From: Lepidostoma basale
Lineage: Eukaryota > Arthropoda > Insecta > Trichoptera > Lepidostomatidae
DNA length: 64,000 bases
Direction of reading: 5' to 3'
Assembly (NCBI GenBank): GCA_022606425.2
Contig: JAHDVF020000240.1
Span: 1,860,001 to 1,924,000 of the forward strand
Part shown: positions 10,246 through 20,403 of the stretch, piece by piece
Position numbering within the stretch: the first letter of the stretch is position 1
Layout of the letters: every line of letters starts with the position of its first letter
Position numbers and translations under genes: made by a program
Notes under the pieces: generated by a model
Database searches by the model: none
The model's input: the letters and a program-made list of their open reading frames with translations, nothing else
Told to the model about the DNA's origin: nothing

Positions 10246-10875
10246 AATTAAAATAAATGTTTTTGTAAGTTTGTTTTGTATCTCAGACGAAACTCTAATG
10301 GAAACGATGCCGATTTTTTTAAGAAAACAAATTAAAGTGGTGAAAAAAATATTTTTAATAACACCACATCATAAATTAAGTAACAAATTGATCTTTCGAA
10401 TAAAAAATATCATTTTCGTTTTATTACAATTACTCTCGATGTATAGCAAAACACACAGCACGTATGTTGAATTTATTGTGTGTTAAAGGTACTTGGTAAA
10501 TAATCTGCATAGAATTTAATTTGAAAACGTCTGATAATCTCAACTTCAATTTATAAATCTAAATAAAATTAGTGGTCAATTTTGACTTTCGAAATTGAAT
10601 TAGCAGTTTCGCCAAATGTTACACACCTATGCAAGAAAATGATAGCTTCTCTTATCTCTTTATATATAATAATAGAACACATGCACATTATTTGACCACA
10701 AAACCAAAAATGACACAATCTCAGAGAAGAGAATTATTTTATTGTTTCTTGAGCAATGCTGTGAAATTCCACATCAAAAATTTGATTTGAATACAAACGT
10801 CTGTTTTTCTAGAAGTTCACATATGACAAGTCTAATAATTTTGCCATAATCTCTCGATGGAAGTCGATTTAAAAT
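10246..10875. other. Unassigned, with a family 3 tail trace
   Basis: 10739-10830 (attgtttcttgagcaatg, acaaacgtctgtttttctagaag) matches the outer tail of hammerhead family 3 (compare 13355-13435 and 45725-45810). The rest is A+T-rich without call. Confidence 0.4.
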
Positions 10876-10879
10876 ATAC

Positions 10880-11030
10880 AAAGTTGTTTTAAAAGCTACT
10901 TTCATTTTGTATTTATTTCGACAGCCACTGGTTTTGGCAAGCTAACTGGCATCGACTGACATCGATCACCAGTTAAAAGTTAAAGACAAAAGTGGATGTT
11001 GTTATTAATAAAACTTTGTTTTTGTTTTTA
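10880..11030. repeat. Hammerhead repeat family 8, inverted copy
   Basis: The left part is antisense (ggttttggcaagctaactggcatcgactga, 10931 onward) and the right part returns to the sense tail (aagacaaaagtgg, 10982-10994). In reverse the core reads CAGTCGA, a stem II GCCAG with CTTGC weakened by mismatches, and AAAA. Too decayed to propose activity. Confidence 0.55.
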
Positions 11031-11051
11031 AGGAGTTTTATTATAATATTT

Positions 11052-11088
11052 ATGTATGACATGTTTCGCCCTTCTAAGGCATTATCAA
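11052..11088 (-). ncRNA. Hammerhead-like core, family 3 (left)
   Basis: Minus strand: TTGATAA (complement of 11082-11088), stem II GCCTT with AAGGGC, GAAA (11064-11067), palindrome CATG (11060-11063), UC (11058-11059). Relative to CUGAUGA, positions 3 and 8 are both changed, to U and A. In the hammerhead fold 3 and 8 pair, so this double change is compensatory. Two stem I pairs (U-A, A-U) follow. Confidence 0.6.
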
Positions 11089-11108
11089 ATTTCGCCTTTC
11101 TAAGACAT

Positions 11109-11145
11109 TTGATAATGCCTTAGAAGGGCGAAACATGTCATACAT
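11109..11145 (+). ncRNA. Hammerhead-like core, family 3 (right)
   Basis: TTGATAA 11109-11115, stem II 11117-11129, GAAA 11130-11133, CATG 11134-11137, UC 11138-11139, predicted cleavage after 11139. Same U3-A8 compensated box as the left copy and as 63908-63914. Confidence 0.6.
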
Positions 11146-11245
11146 AAATATTATAATAAAACTCCTTGAAAACGATAGTTTTTTCATACATATTAATACT
11201 TTAATATGGAGTTTTACATCATTGTTCAAGAAACAATAAATAAAT

Positions 11246-13350
11246 ATTGTTTTATTTAAGATTAATAAATTATCAACGTCACATGTGAAAATAGACAAAT
11301 CATGATTTATTATTATTTTCTTTTCTAGTTGGTAACAGTATGGTTATGATTTGATTTCGAAACTAAGAATGCCATTTCCTCATAGTGCAGTGTTATGGCT
11401 TATGTAGTGATATCATTGAGCCCGCGACGTAAGAAATCTTATCATGAAACAAAAGTGTATCCATGGTCCTTTCAAGATTATTTATGGTTTATCTAAAATA
11501 AATTGACAAAGGCTCGAACGTTCGCCCGAAAGTCACTCGTAAAAATAGTTCAATATTAAATTTTTATGGGTCAAAAGGCATTACTCCTCCATTCAATTTA
11601 CCGCAATGCACTTGACAAAACCAAGAATGGCAATTTTAAATTGAAAAGGTCAGTCTATTCGGTTAGTCCGGACGGCGGGGGCGCGCTGGCTCGGGGCGAG
11701 CCGAGCTAGCTGTACCGGGTGGACCAAATTTGCTCTACGACAGTTTTTAACGTTTAACTGCGGCTATTTTTATCAAGTTTCGATAAAGTAAACGTTTTAT
11801 TTTGTATTTTACGATCTCCCCGAGACAATAAAACCGCGTTCTTGTATAAAGTTAAAACGAATATTTTAAGAAATAGAAAGTCTGCGGGAGAAAAAAATTT
11901 GAATTTAACATTAAATTTGATTTCTTAAGTATGTTAAAGTTTTTGTGTATATTCTTCATCACTTTTTTTCTGAATTCGCAAATCATCTTATTAAAAATGA
12001 TCATTCGTTTAATAAAGGTACAACGTTGACATTTTACACGTTAATAATAGAAATACAACTTTAGATAACATTTACATTTTAGAAATTAAAAATAAAGAAC
12101 ACATTACAAACAAGGAAATAAACCTAACTTCATATCCAATATTTGATTTGTTTCCACTCTCTCATAATTCTAACTAAATTAATTAATCTCATTTTTTTCT
12201 TGTAATTTTTTCAATTTTTTTTCTTGTATATTTTAATATGTAAGAAGCGTTTTAATTTAATTTTGGTGTTAACATTTTTACATTGAAGAAGGGCTTCTGT
12301 TTCCTGAAACAATGTGTAAAGTGTATAAAAGTGTTTTAAAAATACAATGTTTTCAAAAATCTGTTTATATTTTACGGATGTTTATTGATATTTCATATTA
12401 ATTAATATAAATAATGCATATTTTTTCACTTTAGCTCTTCGGTTCTGGGTGGACCTTGGCCTACTCCAAAAAATTTCTCTAGCTGACCCTATCTTGAGCC
12501 TTGGACTTCCTCTACTTAGGTCTGACTCACAATAATTGCAGGTCCTTCAAAACACCGTTCAACCAATGAAATCGTGGTATTCTCACGTTGGGTCTTCCCT
12601 TCGGTCATGTAATGAATAATGAATACTTGTACTTTTTTAAATATCTATTATATTTAATTTCATTTCACTTGTTCCTCTAAAATCTGTTGGAATCATCAAA
12701 TGTTAAACAAATTGAAATACTCGATGTTAACATGATAGAAATTGTATATATTTTCCTTAGATTCTTAGTCTTCTTGGTATCAATGGCGATCAAGTCTTGT
12801 AAAATAATCCCTATTATGGTGTCATCTTTCTTATTTCTCTTGCTATTGTAGTGGAAGGTTCGGCCGACTTTGTATCGTTTCCAGGGGCGTCGGGTGTTAT
12901 AGTTATAGTCACACGACATGTGGAAGCATATTCTTAACCCTTTTTTTTTAGTTTGATTATATATTAAAATAAAAGTAAAATTTTTAAACGAAGAATATAT
13001 TGAACATTTATACAGACTTTTAACCTACACTTAACACTGTAGTAACCACAATTAAGAAGCTTATAAAAGCAATTTTAAAATCGTAAGAGAGATCTTTAGA
13101 ATTGCAGCTAGGGAGGGTTAAGGGAGTAGGCAGAGGTAAGAACACCCTCCCAAGTAGGGGGAATATCCCGAAAGGAACGCAGAGAACTAGATAAAACCAG
13201 AGGGGAGTTGTGAACTCGTGTGTGAAGGGGCGTGATCTGCCTCAAGATTTCAAAAAAGTCTAGCCTTATGAACATCGGCGGGAATTTTTAAATGGAATGT
13301 GGTACTTACGTAATACCCATCAATGATTAAATCAATAAATTGATTGTATT
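11246..13350. other. Long unassigned stretch
   Basis: 11640-11720 is GC-rich (gtccggacggcgggggcgcg) and apparently single-copy. 12421-12610 (ttcggttctgggtggacc, cacgttgggtcttccctt) is higher-complexity and could be an antisense LINE tail, but no frame confirms this. 13085-13270 is another higher-complexity patch. The rest is A+T-rich. No gene is supported. Confidence 0.35.
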
Positions 13351-13354
13351 TAAT

Positions 13355-13625
13355 TTAATGCTTCTTGGACAATGATGTAAATCTCCATATTAAATAATTC
13401 ATACGAATGAAAACGTCTATTTTCTAGAAGTTTTATTGTAATTTATAGAAATGACATGTTTCGCCTCTTAAGGCATTATCGAATGTATTTTAAAACATTT
13501 ATTAATGCCTTAGAAAGGCGAAACAAGTAATTCCCGTAAAATGTATTAAAATTTTAGAAAACAGATGTTTTAATTCGTATAAAATCAGTTAAATTTTTTC
13601 TCTACTTTATTGTTACAGAACTATA
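13355..13625. repeat. Head-to-head pair of hammerhead repeat family 3 (decayed right copy)
   Basis: The left copy on the minus strand has TCGATAA (complement of 13476-13482), stem II GCCTT/GAGGC, GAAA, CATG and UC, with two stem I pairs. The right copy (13498-13533) has TTATTAA in the box and caag in place of CATG, so it is broken. The right half is duplicated at 14282-14405. Confidence 0.7.
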
Positions 13626-13654
13626 ATACTTATATTGTCACAATAATACACTTC

Positions 13655-14045
13655 ACGTTATTGGAAAACTCCAGGTGTTTATAAATAGGTGCCTTCGCTC
13701 AATATTCAAGATCTATTGGCCCCAAACAGTGTCAAAAGCCGTTCTCTGGACCATGGCAGGCGAAAAGCCAATTAGAGAACAAGTCGCTAGACGCAACTGG
13801 CAGTGGATCGGCCACACTCTGAGACGGAATCCAGCCTGCATCGCTCAGGGCGCACTGGACTGGTCCAGGGGAAGTAGGAAGCGAGGCAGACCTAGAGCCA
13901 CCTGGAGAAGAGCCCTGTAGGACGAGGTTAGGGCAGCAGGCTTTATTGGGATGATGTTAGGCATCAGGCATGCGATAGAGTCGGGTGGAGAAGGTTCCTT
14001 GAGGCCCTATGCACCATGGAGGTGTGACAGGACAAAACGAATAAG
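13655..14045 (+). pseudogene. LINE family E, C-terminal domain
   Basis: The open frame at 13675-13917 gives LQVFINRCLRSIFKIYWPQT, REQVARRNWQWIGHTLRR, QGALDWSRGSRKRGRPRATW and RRAL then a stop. A NWQWIGHTLRR ... GRPRATWRR layout is the standard C-terminal zone of several insect non-LTR retrotransposons. Downstream coding remnants (cggtggagaaggttccttgaggccctatgcacc) continue in another frame, so one indel is present. The copy is single in this window. Confidence 0.75.
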
Positions 14046-14114
14046 AAGAATGTTGAAACATTAGATAATTAACCAACTAATTAACCAATTCGCCATTTCT
14101 CCGAAGGGCATTAA

Positions 14115-14275
14115 GCAGACATTATAAGGAATGAAAGCAAAATAAATGAGATACCTTAGACGAATGAGTGTAAAGCGATGTACGACAGAATTTTAAATGC
14201 GGAATTCAGAATGAATCAACATAAACATCACTGAAATAGTTTGGCCACATGCACCACATGTTGGATTGTTGAAAA
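14115..14275 (+). pseudogene. LINE family A, decayed fragment
   Basis: agcaaaataaatgagat, ccttagacgaatgagtgtaa, gatgtacgacagaattt and tagtttggccacatgc follow the family A order around RINAVEMRSLRRM...YDRIS...WFGHM, with many indels and no open frame. Confidence 0.6.
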
Positions 14276-14281
14276 AAAGTG

Positions 14282-14405
14282 TACTTTATTAATGCCTTAG
14301 AAAGTCGAAACAAGTAATTCCCGTAAAATGTATTAAAGTTCTAGAAATCATACGTTTTCATTCGTATGAAATCAATAAAAAATTTTCTCCACTTTATTAT
14401 TACAG
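14282..14405 (+). repeat. Hammerhead repeat family 3, duplicated right half
   Basis: Matches 13501-13625 almost base for base in order (aatgccttagaaag, caagtaattcccgtaaaatg, cgtatgaaatca, tttctccactttatt). Two copies of the same truncated and mutated right half ~780 bases apart suggest a segmental duplication or sister insertion. Confidence 0.65.
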
Positions 14406-15170
14406 AACCAAAATAGTTGTTGGAAGTCCATCACTCCGGAGAAATGGCGTAATATTTTTTTATTTTGTTACGAAAAAGATAGAATATTCATTTATGAATG
14501 CAAGTTTAATCTGGGTTAACCTGGACAGATCATGGGCAAAGTGGAAAAAAATTTAATTTTCTCTGGCGACAGTTGGAATAATAAAGTTCTAAGTGTAAAT
14601 GAATCCTTCTTCAGTGAATCGTGTGTTTTGAATGATCAGATGGAACTTGATTTTTTTCGTAACATCAAAATGACAATACTATTAAATGTTTTATATAATT
14701 GTACGTATAGATAAGGTTAGCAAGAACCCTTATTCACGAAAAAAAGTCAAATGTGAAATTTTGTTAGTTGGAACCCTCTTACTCTCAGGTGACGAGTTCA
14801 TAAATTCGTAAAATAAAATGAAACTACGGCATCACCGTTGGTTTTTTTCATTCCAAGTTTGAATAGAATATTACTCGAATAGAAAACATTTGAAATAGTT
14901 TCAGTTTGGACGTCAACGCACCGGCCGAGAGTACAGAGCGAATTACAAAGGTGCGCTGACCATTGCAGTCCAATCAGTCACGGTACCTACCTGCCTGACG
15001 AATCGGGGGACCCTCTCTCTCTCATATTCTTTCCTCCCGCTTCTACCCTTCTGGTACTGCATTCCATGGATGGCACGTGAAAAATATGTGTATATTTTAA
15101 ATCAACATCTTCGCAATATCAAATATAATTGCCGATATTTGATAATCGACGTGAGTATATGACTCGCTGT
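14406..15170. other. Unassigned, partly GC-richer
   Basis: 14900-15060 (acgcaccggccgagagtac, ccaatcagtcacggtacc, a tctctct run) looks single-copy. No coding frame is supported; the 60-codon frame at 14532 shows no domain. Confidence 0.3.
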
Positions 15171-15174
15171 ATGA

Positions 15175-15515
15175 ATATTGAGGAAGATAGAGAGGTGTCT
15201 CAGAATTGAGTAGTGTGCTGGTAAATTCTCTCTGACTACCCTTTCGGTGAAATGGCTTGTTGAAACGGGAAATGTTTTGTTATTCTCGATAATCTACAAG
15301 TATGGTGAAACTCATCACTTCCATAAAATATAATATTTGACTTCCAGGAAATAAACGGGAGATGCCTATTGGTGGCGATGAGGTTCGCAACCCATCACAC
15401 CGCGTCTCCCGCAGGGGCGAAAATAGAAGGAAGGATGGCCGCATCTGTTAAAGTGTGGCAGTCCATTCTTTCTGTCTACCCCTTCGGGGAGACAGCGTGA
15501 TGGTCAGTTAGTTAG
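15175..15515 (+). pseudogene. Two LINE family A tail fragments
   Basis: 15175-15265 has MTRCMNIEEDREVSQN-like coding remnants then ctaccctttcggtgaaatggc. 15345-15515 starts with a different 5' part (gggagatgcctattggtgg) but ends in the same tail, tctaccccttcggggagac followed by gtcagttagttagtta. The 5' part recurs at 33255-33400, so it is a subfamily. Confidence 0.6.
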
Positions 15516-15529
15516 TTAATTTTAGTCCA

Positions 15530-15660
15530 GGAATCATGTGACAATAAAGTTGCGATAGATTGGCTACCTATCACATGTCACGAGAATCAATATAATAGCT
15601 AAAAAATAAATTGTTTGCAGTAATTGGGTTCAAACGACCTATTTTATACATAAAAAAAAA
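15530..15660 (+). repeat. SINE S1 subfamily, 3' part
   Basis: gtgacaataaagttgcgatag, ttggctacctatcacatgtcacg and agaatcaatataatagct match S1 copies; it continues into cagtaattgggttcaaacga, which resembles the sequence after the head copy at 35751. Head and B box are missing. Confidence 0.6.
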
Positions 15661-16445
15661 ATAATAATAAAAAATAATAATAAATGAAAACTTTTTTGCA
15701 ATGACCAGCTTTCATAGTGCTTTTATTTCTTCTCACAACATCTATCACGTTCTTCGATTATATTTTATTTGCCTTTTTATAAATACGCATTAAAATAAAA
15801 GGCACATTGAAATTTCTCTGTTTAGTTATTAAAAAAAAAACATCATAATAATTATCCCTTTGGGAATACTTGGTAAATATATTAAATAAATAAACTATTG
15901 TTATCATATATAAAATTCTGTATTACTCTCTTTGTCCGTAATTCGACCTACCCCTGTTTCACCATCCAAACCCACCCCATTTTGTTTCATCTAGTTGCCG
16001 TCCACCTCTCTAATCAAAAACACCCCTAAAAGTTCGGCCGCCATTTCACTAACGATGTTCGATGCTTCTCATCGATATTCTATAAAACGGGTTACTTTAA
16101 TAACTGATTTTATAAAAACTCTTAATCAATACGATTGTCTGATTAGATTGATAAGGGTTGATTTGATTTTCATTATGTTAATTATTTTTTTTAATCTAAG
16201 AAACTATTTTATTACGTTAACAGTTTTAGTTTGGTTGAATATATTATTAAATTTAGCATTGTATGAAATAAATATTTGGTATTCAAAATTAAATAAAATC
16301 CTGTGTTCATTTATGAAATGTAAATGTAAATGAAAATAAAAACATAGCTATTTTATTAAAAATCTACGTTGATGCTGAATTGAGATAGTAAAAGTTGCTT
16401 GGAAAAAAAAATTCCAGTAATTTTTTTATTTGTTTTTTAAGTACG
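15661..16445. other. Unassigned; single-copy-looking patch 15940-16085
   Basis: 15940-16085 has pyrimidine-rich, higher-complexity sequence (acctacccctgtttcacc, gttcggccgccatttcac). The overlapping 112-codon frame (15995-16333) becomes hydrophobic only because of A+T-rich codons and has no domain. Confidence 0.3.
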
Positions 16446-16447
16446 AC

Positions 16448-16575
16448 GACCTTCGTGGCAGAGTGGTAAGAGCTCTGACTTCCATACCGAAGGTCCCGGG
16501 TTCGATTCCCAGCGTAGCAGTGTGATTGTCACACTGTCATTGGTCTGGTGTAGAATTCACGTGACAATAATATAA
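16448..16575 (+). repeat. SINE S1, head copy
   Basis: gaccttcgtggcagagtgg (A-box region), cccgggttcgattccc (B box), tgtgattgtcacactg and gtagaattcacgtgacaata in S1 order. It is truncated after about 128 bases and lacks the 3' stem-loop. Pol III internal promoter boxes are recognisable. Confidence 0.8.
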
Positions 16576-16904
16576 AAAAAAATACATAATGCATTTATTA
16601 AAAAGGCAATCTTACGACGATTTCGAGGGTGTAAAGAAAATCCCAATCGTCAAGGTATTCAAGGATTCGGGTATGCTTGTCGAGTGATTTTAGAATGCAT
16701 AAAACATTTTTGTATCGTGAAACTTGCAGTTTGTCAGCATATACGGATTATCTGGTATTGTTACATGCTCATATTTCAAATGCATTTTTAACTCTAAAGT
16801 TCACTCAGATAAACTCGCACCGGGATAAACATACATGCATAATGTTAGTCGAGGGATTAGATATCTAGACGACTTAAAGACCAAAATTTATTACGAAATT
16901 TAAC
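16576..16904. other. Unassigned sequence
   Basis: No repeat match or coding domain; the 63-codon frame at 16677 has no homology I recognise. Confidence 0.3.
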
Positions 16905-16990
16905 ATTATATCAACATGAACCGATGATGAAGGTGTAAGCCTTCGAAACATGTCGAGAAAAATAAACTCAAAAGTGGAAAAAACAGTTTT
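16905..16990 (+). ncRNA. Hammerhead-like repeat, family 4
   Basis: CCGATGA 16921-16927 (U4 to C), stem II gaagg 16929-16933 with ccttc 16940-16944 and a six-base loop, GAAA 16945-16948, palindrome CATG 16949-16952, UC 16953-16954, then gagaaaaataaactcaaaagtgg. The same layout recurs twice at 23545-23740. Position 4 deviates in every family 4 copy, so activity is uncertain even though the fold is conserved. Confidence 0.6.
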
Positions 16991-17164
16991 GTAAAATGAT
17001 CTTTAATAAAAAAATTAAATACAAAAGCTATTTTGAATTCATAATTTAAATTTTTTTTTAAATAGAATTAATGATGACGGAATACACTCTTTGAAATTTA
17101 ACCGAACCTTTTAAATTATATATTTACGAACCATATGTTTATTTTTAACTCTTTAATCTCTTTT

Positions 17165-17600
17165 ACAGTCATTTCAGGATTCTTCAAAAATTCAATTTGG
17201 AAAAACCCTGACATGAAGATCAACAGCAAAGTGAGAATCTATAAGCATTGTGTGCGACCTATCATGACAAATGGAATCGAGTGCAAGGCGGACACCACAA
17301 TCACATAAAACGCGCCCAGAGTGTCAGAAATGAAGACGCTCAGATATACACTGCAAGAGAGGATAATGAATACGCGGATAAGGGAGATATGCGAGATCGA
17401 GGATTTCGTTAGGTGGGGAAGGCAAAGGAGAAGATACTGGTATGCATACGTGAGAAGAATGGATCTATCCAGAATCCCCTTCATTGTGTTGCACGGCCAG
17501 TTCCAAGGTCGACGACTCCCGGGCAGACCACCAAAGAAATGGATCGACAGCTGGGAGTCGATTTCGCAGGAGGCCAATCCCTTTTAAGAAGCAGGTCACA
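17165..17600 (+). pseudogene. LINE family B, C-terminal fragment
   Basis: Frames give KSTIWKNPDMKI-like then KVRIYKHCVRP, SEMKTLRYTLQERIMNTRIR, EICEIEDFVRWGRQRRRYW, MDLSRIPFIVLHGQF and GRPPKKWIDSWESISQEANP. It aligns with 6985-7412. At least one stop or frameshift near 17309 separates the two parts. Confidence 0.8.
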
Positions 17601-17689
17601 GACCTACACTAAGAATAAGAAGAAGAGAAGAAGTTTATTTTAAGAACAGACTAATTAACTTGAGGGACACTGAGTCTGAGGGACTCTGT

Positions 17690-18110
17690 TTGGGACATTT
17701 AAAGCATATGCTAGTGGATAGCAAAGTTAGGATTTATAAAACATGCATCAGGTCCATTTATAATACATGCATCAGGTTCATTCATTAAACAAGCATCAGG
17801 ACCCTGCGGAATTGAAGCAAGAGCAGACACTGTCAGAAGAAAACATTGTTAGTAGCAGAACTTAAAACAATGAGACCTATTGTTGGTATAAGTCGACCTC
17901 CCTAAGAGATATGATACCCAAATAATAAATTCGCAGATCTTGCAAAATTTATGACATTGTGAGATGGAGTAGGCAGAGAAGATGTTTCTGGAGGGACCAC
18001 ATCGAAAAAATAGATTTCTATGATCGTGATGCACGAGACTCGTGCAAGAGGGCCGTCAACCACCAGGACGACCACCGAAGAGATGGAGAGAACCTTGGAT
18101 ATCTTCAACG
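17690..18110 (+). pseudogene. LINE family B, strongly decayed fragment
   Basis: agcaaagttaggatttataaaac, gcatcagg (triplicated around 17745-17800), cttaaaacaatgagacc and RWSRQRRCFWRDHIEKID followed by RGPSTTRTTTEEMERTL-like coding. The local triplication of tacatgcatcagg is a small tandem expansion in the element. Confidence 0.65.
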
Positions 18111-18142
18111 CAGAAATAAATTTGATAGCTTTGACAGCGTCA

Positions 18143-18458
18143 ACACAAACTGTTTTATCACCCAACATGCAGAACCAACCTGCCTTTGGTGATGCCGGTG
18201 GGGAGAGCAATAAAACTTCGCAGATCGACGTCTTTTATATTAGTGATTGTACGTTCAGGATACCAATTCAACTTTAGAGATATCTTGTATTCCTAAAGTC
18301 GAACCATCTCTTATGGGTTCCTGGTATTATATAATTATGTTTCACCTCTTATTTTAACATTATTATATTATATTTTACTAGTTCTCAATAGATGCCTTAA
18401 ACATTAATATTAATTTGTGATATCTTTGAGAAATAAACTGATTTCATTTTATTTGATT
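18143..18458 (+). pseudogene. LINE family G, 3' end fragment
   Basis: Coding remnants FYHPTCRTNLPLVMPVGRA then a 3' UTR: ccatctcttatgggttcctgg, ctcaatagatgcctta, gaaataaactgatttcat, matching 18950-19208 and 30840-31125. Directly abuts a family B fragment on its left. Confidence 0.7.
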
Positions 18459-18910
18459 AATGCAATAATTACATTCAGTTTAGATTTTTAAAGTTAAAAG
18501 ATTTATTTTTATTTTATTTCATGATTGAACTGAAAAAATAAAATGGTCTTTACAGCACTCAAGACTCCACTAAAAATATCAGTTTATGTTAATAAATGGC
18601 AGGGGTGATAATCCTCTTTACTGCCATCTATTGTTGCAGCCCTTGAACTAGCCGGGGTAGATGGCAGTGAATACTGAACTCGGTCATATGGATTATTAAT
18701 TAAGGGTTGTGTAAATGCTTTGTGTGAAATGCCGGCGCGGATTTTAAGCCATGAGAGCCTGCCGAGTGCTCATTCTTAAGTGGGTAGTTTTGGTTTCGGG
18801 GGAGCGTTGTAATTAAAGCAGAATTAAGATTTGCAAGTACACAACATTTATACTTACAAATACTCTAGTATTGTTCCATTAACAATTAGAAAGAACAAAC
18901 AATGAAATAT
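18459..18910. other. Unassigned; small inverted repeat at 18620-18670
   Basis: tactgccatcta (18620) and tagatggcagtg (18659) form a 12-base inverted repeat around ~27 bases. 18680-18800 is GC-richer and apparently single-copy. Confidence 0.35.
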
Positions 18911-18914
18911 TTTT

Positions 18915-19208
18915 TCGTGGGGAAGCTCAAATCCTTAAATCTGGTGATGCCGGTGGGGAGAGTAATCAAACTGCTGAACATGATCGCTTCGGAGATCGAC
19001 GTCTTTCATATTCGTGAAAGTACGTTCAGAAAACAAATACTTTTGACTTTGGAGAATCTTGTATTCCTAATCTCAAACCATCTCTCATGCGTTCCTGGTA
19101 TTATATATTTTTATGTTTTACCTGTTCTCAATAGATGTCTTAAACTAAAATTGTTGTTTGTAATATCTTTTGAGAAAATAAATTGATTTGATTTGATTTG
19201 ATTTGATC
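18915..19208 (+). pseudogene. LINE family G, 3' end with TTTGA tail
   Basis: The frame gives LNLVMPVGRVIKLLNMIASE, IDVFHIRESTFRKQILLTLE then the 3' UTR and a tandem atttg tail (19183-19207). Highly similar to the minus-strand copy at 45027-45489. Truncated at the 5' end. Confidence 0.8.
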
Positions 19209-19410
19209 ATTTTGTGGACATGTATTGATTGAAAGCGTCCTGTATTGAAAGCGATTCGTCTCTTAAATGAGGTTGCAGAAGAGATAGACCTCTTTGGATG
19301 CAATTATGGCGAATTCGTAAATACCCTTATGATAAAGGCAGCAAGCAAATAACTGACTTTTCCTTTTCATAAGGTTCTATGTATATTTCCTTTGATATTC
19401 TTTTTTTTCA

Positions 19411-19484
19411 CCCTTTACATCGATTTGGCTTGCGTTGTAATGATGTAAGGAGTTTTTTCAACAAAATAATAATAATAATAATAA
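19411..19484 (+). repeat. SINE S1, 3'-end fragment
   Basis: ctttacatcgatttggcttg, gatgtaagg and an (AAT)n tail: only the 3' stem-loop and tail of S1 remain. Confidence 0.65.
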
Positions 19485-19830
19485 TATCGTCGAACAAGAA
19501 GGGTAGCATATTATAACATCGAACTATTCTCTATTTACCATGCGGGCTAATGACCCTGCATGGTAAAATAAAACATGATTACGAAAACTAACACAATCGC
19601 GTCGGAACTGGACTCCCTAATGAACAACGACCTAGGAAAAACATATGCACGAAAGTGGAAATCCTGGAGGAAGATGACCAGGGACAAGAGTTAGTAGAGG
19701 ACTTATGTGGAGGAGTCTTGTGTCCAAATCCCCACAGCGGGATGTAGCGCTTAGAAGAATAATTAGAAGTAAAATAAATTCGGTAATAAACACTAAGGAA
19801 ATTCTAAATCATATATTTTTTTTCATATGT
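19485..19830. repeat. Hairpin and possible old LINE tail
   Basis: ttaccatgc (19536) and gcatggtaa (19558) form a short hairpin. 19600-19790 (gacctaggaaaaacatatgc, gggatgtagcgcttagaag) resembles 5278-5405 and may be a LINE remnant, without a confirmable frame. Confidence 0.35.
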
Positions 19831-19950
19831 AGCACTTAATTTGTGGTTAGACATTTAAAAAATATAAAATAAATAAAAAAACTTTGTATTAAACCACGAT
19901 ATGGTTATTATATTTGATGCCAACTAGTTTCGCTTGGACCCAAGCTTCAT

Positions 19951-20330
19951 GGACGAACTTCGTGGCTAAGTGGATAGTGCATTGACTGCAACCCCGAAGG
20001 TTCCGGGTTCGATTCCCGGCGAGAGCAGTGTGATTGTCACAATGTCTTTGGTCTGGTGTGGAATTCACGTGACTATAAAATGGCGATAGATTAGCTACCT
20101 ATCACATCTCACCAAAATCACTTCTTCGCGAGTTTCAATCCAATGGATTGGTTTGCAGCAAAGTGTAATATTTATTTTGCTGGTTCTTGGGATGCCACAT
20201 GGGCCTTTAATGTGGTGGTTTCCCGTTGCTTTTCACATTGAGAATCACTATGATAGGTATAATACGCTTTACATCGATTTGGCTCATGCTGTCATGATGT
20301 AAAGAGCGATTCAACAAAAAAAAAAAATAA
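19951..20330 (+). repeat. SINE S1, long form
   Basis: Head gaacttcgtggctaagtgg, B box ccgggttcgattcccgg, gtgattgtcacaatg, acctatcacatctca, then a ~125-base block (20108-20232, including gggatgccacatgggcc) absent from shorter copies, then agaatcactatgatag and the 3' stem-loop ctttacatc (20267-20275) / gatgtaaag (20296-20304), ending in an A-rich tail. Confidence 0.8.
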
Positions 20331-20361
20331 TCAGGGAAGTATAACAACTTAAAGTTGTTAT

Positions 20362-20403
20362 ACTAACCTGATGAAGCTTGGGTCCAAGTGAAACTAGTTG
20401 GCA
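20362..20403 (+). ncRNA. Hammerhead-like core, family 5
   Basis: CTGATGA 20368-20374 (canonical), stem II gcttg 20376-20380 with caagt 20385-20389 around a four-base loop, GAAA 20390-20393, palindrome CTAG 20394-20397, then UU with predicted cleavage after 20399. Stem I is weak (one C-G pair next to the core), so cleavage is not assured. Confidence 0.65.

Larger units (their letters stand above)
11030..11245. repeat. Head-to-head pair of hammerhead repeat family 3
   Basis: Left arm 11030-11088 and right arm 11109-11168 are near-perfect reverse complements (aggagttttattataat... and ...attataataaaactcct) around a ~20-base centre. Each arm carries a complete core. The right copy continues through tggagttttacatcattgttc, the module seen at other family 3 loci. 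Confidence 0.85.

Noticed and set aside
15995..16333. 112-codon hydrophobic frame that could be taken for a membrane or mitochondrial protein
   Set aside because: Hydrophobicity comes from A+T-rich codons (ATT, TTA, TTT); no homologous pattern and no neighbouring mitochondrial genes.
16448..16520. tRNA gene
   Set aside because: A and B boxes are present but acceptor-stem pairing and a proper anticodon arm are absent, and the sequence is repeated about ten times with an AAT tail; it is a SINE.
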